From: Synechocystis sp. PCC 7509
GTDB lineage: Bacteria; Cyanobacteriota; Cyanobacteriia; Cyanobacteriales; Chroococcidiopsidaceae
NCBI RefSeq assembly: GCF_000332075.2
Contig: NZ_ALVU02000002.1
Location: forward strand, 124,001 to 188,000
Direction of reading: 5' to 3'
Length of the DNA stretch: 64,000 nt
Under the pieces are notes generated by a model, which worked only from the letters and a program-made list of their open reading frames with translations, was not told where the DNA came from and searched no databases. The stretch's first letter is position 1. Each line of letters opens with the position of its first letter. This document shows, piece by piece, positions 57,256-64,000 of this stretch. The position numbers and the translations under genes were made by a program.

Positions 57256-59443
57256 GTGCGATTCGTTGAGTGCTGAATCACGGTGAAAGCCCGTACATAA
57301 GCACTCCAGCCAAGACTCCTAAGTCTAGCTGAACCTCAAAGTTGATGTAGGTGAAAGCCCTACCCGTCAAACTCAGACGTGACTCCTTATCTGACCCCAG
57401 TGACTAGGCTCGGTTCCTAGAGGCTGAAGCGGGTAGCAGGGCGCAATCAGACAACTATTACGGGTTGACACTGGCGCTAACAGGGGGTTTCTATGATGAA
57501 ACAGATTCTAGAAAAGCAACCTATGGAGAGGCAGGGCGTAAAACAGGTAATACCTGGAAAGCCTGACCACGCCAGAGATTAGTATCCCGTCGCATTTGGC
57601 TACGATAGCGACAAAGAGTAAGGGGTTCTGGCGGTTGAAGTGAATCCATCTAAGGGAACGAACAATCAACCTTGAGGAACGAATAGAAACAGTTTGTTAG
57701 GTCTGGGGTTTCGTAACCCCAGTAGGCTGGACGAGAAGCGGAACTCCGCAGACTGGGTAGGATGGCTCGTAATTGAGCCAAGGTTCAAAGACAACACTTT
57801 TTGGAGCAGAGCATGGTTAGACACAGCGACAACGCTAGTGAACTTTGGAAGAATCTACCCTGGAAGAAATTTCGGAGAGATTTATTTCGCTTGCAAAAGA
57901 GAGTGTTTAAAGCGGTTTCAGTTGAAGACAAGCGTAAAGCTTTGTCACTCCAGAAACTAATCTTGAAGTCCAAGGCTGCGAGGTATCTGGCAATACGTCA
58001 GGTGACTCAGCTAAATGATGGCAAGAAAACGGCGGGTGTGGATGGTGAAGCATACCTTACTTTCGAGGAACGCTTTAACCTAAGCGATGAACTCAAAGAA
58101 AACGTTAACACATGGAAACACAATAAACTGCGAGAAATACCAATCCCAAAAAAGGATGGTACGAAACGCATTCTAAAAGTTCCAACCATCGCAGATAGAG
58201 CTTGGCAATGCCTCGCAAAATATGCTTTAGAACCCGCTCACGAAGCAACATTCCATGCTAAAAGCTATGGGTTCAGGGCAGGTCGCTCGGCACACGATGC
58301 CCAAAAAATCCTGTTTCTAAATCTACAAAGCACCAGTCACGGAATAGATAAAAGAGTCATTGAACTCGATATCGAAAAGTGCTTCGACCGGATTAATCAC
58401 TCATCCATAATGGATAAACTCATTGCCCCAAAGGGCATACGGGCAGGAATCTTTCGCTGTCTTAAATCAGGAGTTAACCCAGGGTTTCCTGAACAAGGAA
58501 CGCCACAAGGCGGGGTCGTTAGCCCATTACTTGCCAACATCGCGCTAAACGGCATCGAAAGTATCTACAGGTACAAAGACCCTTGGGGAAGGATTAAAGA
58601 AACATCGATCCGCTATGCGGACGATATGCTTGTAATAATCAGACCCCAAGACAATGCCGAGGTAATACTGGAAAGTATTAGCCAATTCTTAGCTGAACGC
58701 GGATTAAAGGTAAGTGAAAAGAAGACGAAGCTAACCGCTACGACAGATGGGTTTGATTTCCTCGGCTGGCATTTCAAAGTGCAGAGCAACGGAAAGTTTA
58801 AATGCACTCCCTCAGTGGATAACTTTAAAGCTTTTCGCAAGAAAGTAAAACACATAGTCAACAACTCAAACTATGGCGCTACCACAAAGGCTGAAAAATT
58901 AGCCCCAGTAGTTAGGGGGTGGAGAAATTACCACCGCTTCTGCAAAATGGATGGGTCACGGTTTTCGCTGTACCATACTCAAAACAGAGCATTCAAGGTA
59001 TTTAATAAAGAAGCTAAACAGAATCGCTACACTAGCAAGAAATTGTTAAATAAGGCTTTTCCAGCAGTTCCTTACTCCGAAAACAAACACATCAACGTCA
59101 AGGGTAATAAATCACCCTACGACGGCGATTTGACCTACTGGAGCGAACGTAATAGTAAGCTCTATGACGGTACAACCTCTAAAGTCCTAAAACGACAAAA
59201 CCATTCATGTGCCAGATGCGGATTAAAGATGACCTTTGAGGAGCAAGTTCACTTGCACCATAAAGATAACAATCACCACAACTGGAAGAACAATAATCTG
59301 GAAGCCTTACATGCGAGTTGCCACGATTACCTACACATGAGCAAAGGCATTGCCTAATTGAATCGGGAGCCGGATGCAGCGAAAGCGGCACGTCCGGATC
59401 TAACAGAGAGGGGCGCTGGATAATACCAGCCCTCGACTCTAAC
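57256..59443 (+). mobile_element. Group II intron with reverse transcriptase ORF, chloroplast-like
   Basis: A 2188-bp retroelement. The 5' end is GTGCGATTCG, fitting the GUGYG rule. Domain V lies at 59367-59400, beginning GAGCCGGATGC with a GAAA loop and ending in CGTCCGGATC. Domain VI follows, and the 3' end is ...CTCTAAC. The 555 bases of 5' RNA domains come before the RT ORF in domain IV. The exact ends are fixed by the way removal restores the Rha reading frame. It should splice as RNA and can move by retrohoming. Confidence 0.9.
57813..59357 (+). CDS. ltrA: Group II intron-encoded reverse transcriptase/maturase with HNH endonuclease
   Basis: A 514-residue multifunctional protein. ATG 57813 (MVRHSDNASELWKNLPWKKF) has GGAG six bases upstream; TTG 57801 is in frame but less likely. 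The RT active site is IRYADDMLVII (~265-275), preceded by GTPQGGVVSPLLANI. The maturase X domain follows (VRGWRNYHRFCKM). The HNH En domain is intact: CARCGLKM, then HLHHKDNNHHN and LHASCHDYLH. It helps the intron fold and inserts it in new sites. Confidence 0.93.
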   Translation: MVRHSDNASELWKNLPWKKFRRDLFRLQKRVFKAVSVEDKRKALSLQKLILKSKAARYLAIRQVTQLNDGKKTAGVDGEAYLTFEERFNLSDELKENVNTWKHNKLREIPIPKKDGTKRILKVPTIADRAWQCLAKYALEPAHEATFHAKSYGFRAGRSAHDAQKILFLNLQSTSHGIDKRVIELDIEKCFDRINHSSIMDKLIAPKGIRAGIFRCLKSGVNPGFPEQGTPQGGVVSPLLANIALNGIESIYRYKDPWGRIKETSIRYADDMLVIIRPQDNAEVILESISQFLAERGLKVSEKKTKLTATTDGFDFLGWHFKVQSNGKFKCTPSVDNFKAFRKKVKHIVNNSNYGATTKAEKLAPVVRGWRNYHRFCKMDGSRFSLYHTQNRAFKVFNKEAKQNRYTSKKLLNKAFPAVPYSENKHINVKGNKSPYDGDLTYWSERNSKLYDGTTSKVLKRQNHSCARCGLKMTFEEQVHLHHKDNNHHNWKNNNLEALHASCHDYLHMSKGIA

Positions 59444-59845
59444 CAAGCCCAAGCCGCCGCAGCACAAAGTCAAGAGCGCCTGATGCAAGTCTCTAGCGCC
59501 ATCGTCACAATGCATGGGGCGGGGATGCTGGGGTTAATCTTGGGCAAGCCAGAGGCAATTGTCGAACAACCGCCAATTGTTGTTGAGAAAACCCTGTTGG
59601 TGAATCAGGCAGGCAGACCCATTAAAACCTACCAAGGTCTTTCTAAGACTAAGCTTGCCCAACGCTATGGCATGAAGAAGGCTCAAGATTTAGTCAACTG
59701 GCTGCAATCGATGGGTAAGGCGGATTTGATTCAACCAGGGGTGACCGCCGCTCCCTGCCAGTTTGTCCCATTCGAGTATGTCCCAGAGTTAGACAAGCTT
59801 TGGGCAGCACGGCGAGGAGAGCGACAAAAACTACTTGGGGAGTGA
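59444..59845 (+). CDS. Rha-family regulator, exon 2
   Basis: The 3' part of the split gene (133 codons), starting at QAQAAAAQSQERLMQV right after the intron. It continues the helical segment, then VEKTLLVNQAGRPIKTYQGL and SKTKLAQRYGMKKAQDLVNW, a second HTH-like region, and ends ARRGERQKLLGE. The continuous protein-like sequence over the junction shows that the host gene was intact before insertion. Confidence 0.8.
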   Translation, partial: QAQAAAAQSQERLMQVSSAIVTMHGAGMLGLILGKPEAIVEQPPIVVEKTLLVNQAGRPIKTYQGLSKTKLAQRYGMKKAQDLVNWLQSMGKADLIQPGVTAAPCQFVPFEYVPELDKLWAARRGERQKLLGE

Positions 59846-59905
59846 CCGCATTCTTTTTCCCAGTAGCCAAGTTTTTCCACACCCAACCAAAATTAGGACA
59901 AATTC

Positions 59906-60271
59906 ATGTCACCAAAAGTAAATGAGCTTGGCGATCACTATCAGGTTTTAAAGGCACTGACTGGCGATCACACTCAGACCCAACTTGACCTATTGAGATG
60001 TCGTTGTCCCCGGTGCGATCGCTTTGGCGTTGTCTTTGATATGCACGACTACTACGGCATTATCTACAAAGTTAAGAAGTTTAAGACATATATTCTTTCC
60101 TGGTTAGACGGGTGGATTTATCAAAAGTTAAAAAAAGGAAAACCACCTTGGGTATATGTAGTTACCCAAAAACTAGCTGAAGCTCTTGGCTGCTGTAGAG
60201 ATACAGTATTTCGTCACCTTAAAGACCTGTGCGAGATGGGCATACTCAGGAAAACTCCCTACAAACGTTGA
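59906..60271 (+). CDS. Winged-helix plasmid protein
   Basis: A 121-residue protein. A CRCPRCDRFGVVFD zinc-like motif (~33-46) is followed by a winged helix: VVTQKLAEALGCCRDTVFRH, then LKDLCEMGILRKTPYKR. The frame continues after the TGA stop with ATDNM and another TGA; similar proteins, as I recall, read RW-TDN here, so the gene may be truncated by a Trp to stop change. It probably binds DNA near the iterons downstream. Confidence 0.6.
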   Translation: MSPKVNELGDHYQVLKALTGDHTQTQLDLLRCRCPRCDRFGVVFDMHDYYGIIYKVKKFKTYILSWLDGWIYQKLKKGKPPWVYVVTQKLAEALGCCRDTVFRHLKDLCEMGILRKTPYKR

Positions 60272-60483
60272 GCGACAGATAATATGTGAAGTTTAGAAGC
60301 CCCCACTAACCGAGTACGGTGCAGTGGTAGGAGTTGTCACTGTATTTGTAAATAAATTTTCTGTTAGGAACATTCCCCAGAACATTAGAGTTTTTTCATG
60401 ATATGCTACACATTATAAGTTGTGTTGTCATTGGTCAACGGATCTCTATCGGGCTAAAGCTGGTTAAGGCAGTAGGTACTCTC

Positions 60484-60756
60484 AAATTTTCACAATGTGA
60501 AAATTTGAATCTGGACTAATCCTCCTAAAATTTTACTAATGTGAAAATTTGCATTTATGTTACCTTCCAAATCTTCACATTGTGAAAACTTGCCTGTAGC
60601 TGACACCACCTTTTACATCTAGTGATTCCCCATGACCTCTCCCAAATTTTTACTAATGTGAAAATTCGCATCTGTACCACTCATCCCCAATTTTTACTAA
60701 TGTGAAAATTTGTATCTGTACTATCTTCCAAATCTTCATATTGTGAAAATTTGCCT
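60484..60756. repeat. Six iteron-like repeats, candidate replication origin
   Basis: Six copies of a 23-28 bp element with the core TGTGAAAATTTGCAT occur at 60484, 60527, 60569, 60643, 60688 and 60730. Two subtypes alternate: CTTCACATTGTGAAAA (palindromic; copies 1, 3, 6) and TTTACTAATGTGAAAATT (copies 2, 4, 5). Spacings are 43, 42, 74, 45 and 42 bases, multiples of the helical turn. The first is almost a perfect palindrome over 23 bp. Their position ahead of DUF3102 and primase genes suggests iterons of oriV or operators of the DUF3102 protein. The rest of 60272-60872 holds nothing recognisable. Confidence 0.65.
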
Positions 60757-60872
60757 ATAGCTGATGCCAACGGTCACTACCTAGTTACTAATTTCCCTGC
60801 TAGAGTTTACAACAGCCTCTTGTCCTGCAAGTCTTGTCTCACTGAAATGATTTCTGAGAAATTTTCATTACT

Positions 60873-62036
60873 ATGGCAACCCTCACAAATTCTCCCGCGC
60901 AAAAAAGCTACTGTCTAGCTAAAATTAGAAGCAACAGCCTTACTATTGCTCCTTTAACCTTCATGCCAAGTTCTATCACTCCTAAAGCTCATCAAGGATT
61001 TGATTACGCTAGTCTTGATGCCCCAACTTCTCAGTTTGTGCAGCAGCAAACTGGCGAAATTCAGGCTTTGATGAAGCGTACTGCTCAAAATATTATTGAG
61101 GTAGGGCAAAAGCTGATTGAAGTAAAAAATAGACTAGGGCATGGATACTTCCTAACCTGGCTACAAGCGGAGTTCGGTTGGAGTTACCCAACGGCTGCTC
61201 GTTTTATGCAAGTAGCTAATTCTTTTAAGGAAACTTCTCAAATTGAGAACTTTGCCCCTTCTGCTCTCTACGAGCTAGCTGGTGCTTCAACTCCCGAAGC
61301 CGCCCGTAACGAAGCCATTGCTCGTGCTAAAGCAGGTGAATCTATTACTCGTCAAGCTGCTAAAAGTATCAAGCAGAAGTACGTTCCGCCTGCTGCTGCC
61401 CCCAAGTCAGAGCCAGCACCTAAACTAGATGTTCAGCCTATCTCACAATTGTCTCCTACACCCCAGATTTCCCTAGCTCAACCGCGTATAAAGCAAGAAA
61501 TTATTGCTATTCGCCCTAAGCCTGTAGCTATTGCTTTGCCCACAACCGATTCTAGCATCAGTCTCCAGGCTATACCAACGCCACTACTACAAGTTGGCAC
61601 TCCATCGCCCATGATTACGACTGATGTTGCTGGAAGCTGGTGGCAGTTAGTAGGAAAACATTTACTTTACGGCGGAGATCCTAACTCCAGTCAGTTTTTG
61701 CAGCAAATTCCAGAGCAAGTCTCTTTACTGCTGGCTTTTCCCCAGCAAAGGGACTGGCAAACAGCTATAAAAGCTGATGTTCGGGTCATAATCACCGAAC
61801 ATCTACCGCAGTGTAAAGACCCGAACTTGCTTGATGAAATTCTAGAATTTAATCTACTCCACCACTCGAAGGTGGGAATGGTAGTAGTTAATTGCTTTGT
61901 ACCATCTCTAGAGATCCTATCTATCGTTAATCGCCTAGGTCGTCGGGGTTTATTTGCTGAACCGGATGCAAAGCGTGTCAATGCTGTGATTAGTGACTGG
62001 AAACAAGCTGGACTAAAGGTAGAAAAAGTAAGGTAA
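60873..62036 (+). CDS. DUF3102-domain DNA-binding protein with degenerate methylase-like tail
   Basis: A 387-residue protein. Residues ~65-125 are the DUF3102 domain (TAQNIIEVGQKLIEVKNRLG, HGYFLTWLQAEFGWSYPTAA, RFMQVANSF), a helical DNA-binding module found on plasmids and phages. A Pro/Ala-rich linker follows, then a C-terminal part beginning WWQLVGKHLLYGGDPNSSQF. This looks like the start of a DNA methyltransferase fold (H-x-L-x-x-GD) without its catalytic motif. It probably binds the iteron-like repeats just upstream and acts in plasmid replication or copy control. Confidence 0.65.
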   Translation: MATLTNSPAQKSYCLAKIRSNSLTIAPLTFMPSSITPKAHQGFDYASLDAPTSQFVQQQTGEIQALMKRTAQNIIEVGQKLIEVKNRLGHGYFLTWLQAEFGWSYPTAARFMQVANSFKETSQIENFAPSALYELAGASTPEAARNEAIARAKAGESITRQAAKSIKQKYVPPAAAPKSEPAPKLDVQPISQLSPTPQISLAQPRIKQEIIAIRPKPVAIALPTTDSSISLQAIPTPLLQVGTPSPMITTDVAGSWWQLVGKHLLYGGDPNSSQFLQQIPEQVSLLLAFPQQRDWQTAIKADVRVIITEHLPQCKDPNLLDEILEFNLLHHSKVGMVVVNCFVPSLEILSIVNRLGRRGLFAEPDAKRVNAVISDWKQAGLKVEKVR

Positions 62037-62170
62037 GGGCAAGCTCTATTGCCTTATCTCAGCTTTGAACCAAGTTAAAACCTTTAATATTGAACGAATG
62101 GAGAACTATTTATGCTTACAGCAATATCTAAAATTATTTCCTTAAGTTCTACTTTGTGCGCTAGATCCCG

Positions 62171-62262
62171 TATAATACTTTCAATTGAATAAAGCTTCGT
62201 GGGTGAGGAAAGTCTGTTAGAGCAGACTATTATCTTCCGCCACCGAAGGCTCCGACCCACAA
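62171..62262 (+). promoter_or_regulatory. Promoter and structured leader ahead of the replication genes
   Basis: A TATAAT box (62171-62176) is followed about 25 bases later by a compact folded stretch. GTGGGT near 62199 can pair with ACCCAC near 62255, AGTCTG with CAGACT, and GGTGAGGAAAG with CTTCCGCCACC. The 10-mer GAGGAAAGTC equals the conserved P4 box of RNase P RNA, but the rest of that RNA is missing, so the match may be chance. A leader or copy-number control RNA of the 62441 gene is the simplest reading. 62037-62170 shows nothing else. Confidence 0.4.
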
Positions 62263-62440
62263 CCGTTAATCTGGAGGTCAGAACGTCAATGTTATTATTA
62301 GTATTGTGCAACTTTAGTGTGCCTTTTGGCAAGTTATTTCCCAAAATAATTTCAAATTCTTTTGGTTCAAAGACATTAGATAACGGCAGCATAGGGATTA
62401 CAGTCCCTGCGGCTACTCTCAAAGAAAAGGAGGGAGCTTC

Positions 62441-62671
62441 ATGAATGCTGCCGTCAAGGAGAAAAGCGAGTTAAGCCTATTCGTCAGACGAGAAATAGAT
62501 GACTACGGGCTAGACACTTGCGAGTTTCGCATCTACGCCCGGATCACTCACCGCGCTGGTAATGGAGAAGCGTGGGAGAGCCTTAATAACATGGCTAGTG
62601 CTTGCCGCATGACTTTGAGTCGAGTGCGCCTAGCATTACAAATTCTGAACTTAGCTGAAATTACCCAATAA
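62441..62671 (+). CDS. Small replication-type helix-turn-helix protein
   Basis: A 76-residue protein with a very strong ribosome binding site (AAGGAGGG, six bases before the ATG). It contains FRIYARITHRAGNGEAWESL and NNMASACRMTLSRVRLALQI, the helix-turn-helix of HTH_36-type replication initiator proteins. The domain is usually the front of a larger Rep protein, so it may be a stand-alone initiator or regulator. It lies between the leader and the primase gene. Confidence 0.65.
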   Translation: MNAAVKEKSELSLFVRREIDDYGLDTCEFRIYARITHRAGNGEAWESLNNMASACRMTLSRVRLALQILNLAEITQ

Positions 62672-62817
62672 AAAAGCCGGGACAATCCCTACCTAGAAAT
62701 AAACCTAGACTAGACTGCCACGACCTAATAGCAATCGTAAGTCTAACAAAATCTAGACAAATAAGCATAATTTATTTTTAGGGGTTGTCTTGGTTCAACA
62801 TAAATAACGAGAACCAA

Positions 62818-64000
62818 ATGAACTACGCATTTCCTCAAACAGACCGCGAACTAGCCCAAAAGCAATTAATGTACCTTGGTTACACTTCTAGCCAAGTATT
62901 TTTACGCTTTTTCTACCACTCAGATAATCCTAAAAAAGGCGATGATAAAGGGCGTAAATTAAATAATCTGGACTACAAAGCGATCGCATCTTACCAACAA
63001 GACGAGCGCGGCACGTATGTAGTAGTTAACGGTGCTGACGGCGGACACGAAGATAAAGATATCAAGCAGTGCGCGGCGATATTTTGCGAATGGGACGATC
63101 GCCCAATTGAAGATCAATTACTACATTGGGAGACATTAGGCTTTTTTGAGCCAACTTTCACGGTATATAGCGGCGACAAGTCTGCTCAACCCTACTGGGT
63201 GTTTGACACGCCAATAAATGTTGAACAGTGGCGGGAATTGCAACGACTTTTAATTGAGGTAATGGGGGCAGATCCAAGTAACAAAAACCCCTCAAGAGTA
63301 TTTAGACTTGCTGGCGGCTGGCACGTTAAACCCGGACGAGAACCGAGAAGAACGGAGATAGTCCAGGAATCAGGGCAAAAATATCCTTACGAACAATTAA
63401 GAGAGCGCCTCCAATCTCTAGCTAAACCCCCTATGGAACAAGCAACGCGCCCAATTACTTCAACACTTAGTTACCAGCGCTACGAGGATATAAGTTTACC
63501 TGTACCCCAAACTGTACCGATTGAAGTTTGTTTAGCGAAAGAGTCCCGTAGTTTACTCCAATCCGGCTGCGCCCAAGGTGGGCGTAATTTTGGTGGTGCT
63601 AAACTAGCCCGTGACCTAATTGGTACAGCTTCTTACTTACAAACCATCGGACAAAGTTTTGATGGCAATCCTCAATTGTTACTAGAAAATTACGGCACTC
63701 GTTGCTCTCCCCCTTTGCCAGCAAAAGAAATTGAATCAATTTGGGCATCGGCGGCTAAGAGCAATCCTGCGCCTAGCTGTACCCCTGATGGTGTAGAAAA
63801 CTGTCTCCGCGCCTGGTATTGGAAGAATTACGTCCAGAACAATAAACCTCACAATAATAAGCAATGCTTTGGTTTTAGCCCTAGTAGTAATCAGCCAAGC
63901 ACAAGCTCTAAGACAAATTTGTGCGATCGCATAAAACGTATTCTTACAAGCTACGAAACTGAATCAACCCAAACGGCGGCATTAATGGACCTAGCTGCCG
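62818..64000 (+). CDS. Plasmid primase / replication protein, 3' end outside window
   Basis: ATG 62818 opens a frame of 394 codons that is still open at the last base. An AEP-type primase core is visible: acidic AIFCEWDDRPIEDQ (~97-110), TVYSGDKSAQPYWVF (the second motif), then PSRVFRLAGGWH. A PriCT-like helical domain follows (GGRNFGGAKLARDLIG, LPAKEIESIWASA), and a C-terminal linker begins. This is the N-terminal half of a large cyanobacterial plasmid replication primase, usually fused to a helicase that would be downstream. It is the best candidate for the replicon's Rep protein. Confidence 0.75.
   Translation, partial: MNYAFPQTDRELAQKQLMYLGYTSSQVFLRFFYHSDNPKKGDDKGRKLNNLDYKAIASYQQDERGTYVVVNGADGGHEDKDIKQCAAIFCEWDDRPIEDQLLHWETLGFFEPTFTVYSGDKSAQPYWVFDTPINVEQWRELQRLLIEVMGADPSNKNPSRVFRLAGGWHVKPGREPRRTEIVQESGQKYPYEQLRERLQSLAKPPMEQATRPITSTLSYQRYEDISLPVPQTVPIEVCLAKESRSLLQSGCAQGGRNFGGAKLARDLIGTASYLQTIGQSFDGNPQLLLENYGTRCSPPLPAKEIESIWASAAKSNPAPSCTPDGVENCLRAWYWKNYVQNNKPHNNKQCFGFSPSSNQPSTSSKTNLCDRIKRILTSYETESTQTAALMDLAA

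Noticed and set aside
60484-60756. CRISPR-like array
   Set aside because: Repeats are partly palindromic, of two subtypes and separated by short, related AT-rich sequence; no cas gene is nearby.
62084-62422. 112-codon reverse ORF opposite the replication leader
   Set aside because: It runs against a TATAAT-led structured leader, lacks a good start and has no recognisable domain.
62199-62444. 81-codon forward ORF in the leader
   Set aside because: It covers self-complementary leader sequence and has no ribosome binding site; the RNA explanation is better.

Overview
This window reads as part of a large conjugative plasmid, or an integrated conjugative element, of a cyanobacterium. The evidence for a cyanobacterial host is the many copies of the HIP1 octamer GCGATCGC in the backbone genes (for example near 7388, 9877, 20393, 38257, 40944 and 45138), a chloroplast-like group II intron, a Ycf46-like AAA ATPase, DUF3268 and DUF3102 proteins, and general protein style. 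No rRNA, tRNA, core metabolic gene or CRISPR array was seen. Product names come from motifs read by eye; no database search was possible.

Layout. 1-8785 (+): the 3' part of a VirD4/TraD-type coupling protein, small unknown proteins, a repeat protein translationally coupled to an AAA ATPase, a TraX-like membrane protein and an SF2 helicase. 8786-9393: a relic of a Crp-type regulator and two tiny reverse-strand ORFs. 9394-16888 (-): a giant MobF relaxase-helicase with two TOPRIM-like regions, a coiled-coil ORF nested inside it in another frame, and a small overlapping upstream gene. 16889-17525: a hairpin cluster (possible oriT) followed by three clusters of 10-bp-spaced repeats (possible centromere). 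17526-20726 (+): a ParM-like partition operon whose last gene is cut off.

20.7-37.4 kb is an accessory defence island: a complete type II CBASS operon (Cap4-like SAVED nuclease, CD-NTase, Cap2, Cap3); a broken Mrr-like nuclease; a TIGR04255/HTH/unknown triad bracketed by duplicated sequence; and a two-gene helicase-nuclease plus partner that matches the architecture of DdmDE, the plasmid-eliminating system. No HIP1 octamer was seen between about 26.0 and 38.2 kb, and the DNA from 28.6 to 37.3 kb is clearly more AT-rich, so at least this part looks recently acquired. A transposase relic marks the right edge.

37.6-47.1 kb (+): a 2523-residue methyltransferase-helicase of the DarB / strawberry-notch type, with a second 178-codon ORF overprinted inside its linker behind a perfect Shine-Dalgarno, then a SAM methyltransferase and a GNAT acetyltransferase. 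47.6-56.2 kb (-): a run of small genes including an AlkB-like oxygenase, a Lar-like protein with a frameshift, an XRE regulator, and a strongly folded RNA candidate. 56.3-64 kb (+): a palindromic operator and XRE gene, a Rha-like gene split by a 2.2-kb group II intron, a winged-helix protein, six iteron-like repeats, a DUF3102 protein, a structured leader, a small HTH gene and the first 394 codons of a plasmid primase. This last stretch is probably the replication region.

Together the genes give transfer (coupling protein, relaxase, TraX), partition (ParM-like), replication (iterons, primase), evasion of host restriction (Lar, methyltransferase-helicase) and weapons against phages and competing plasmids (CBASS, DdmDE-like).
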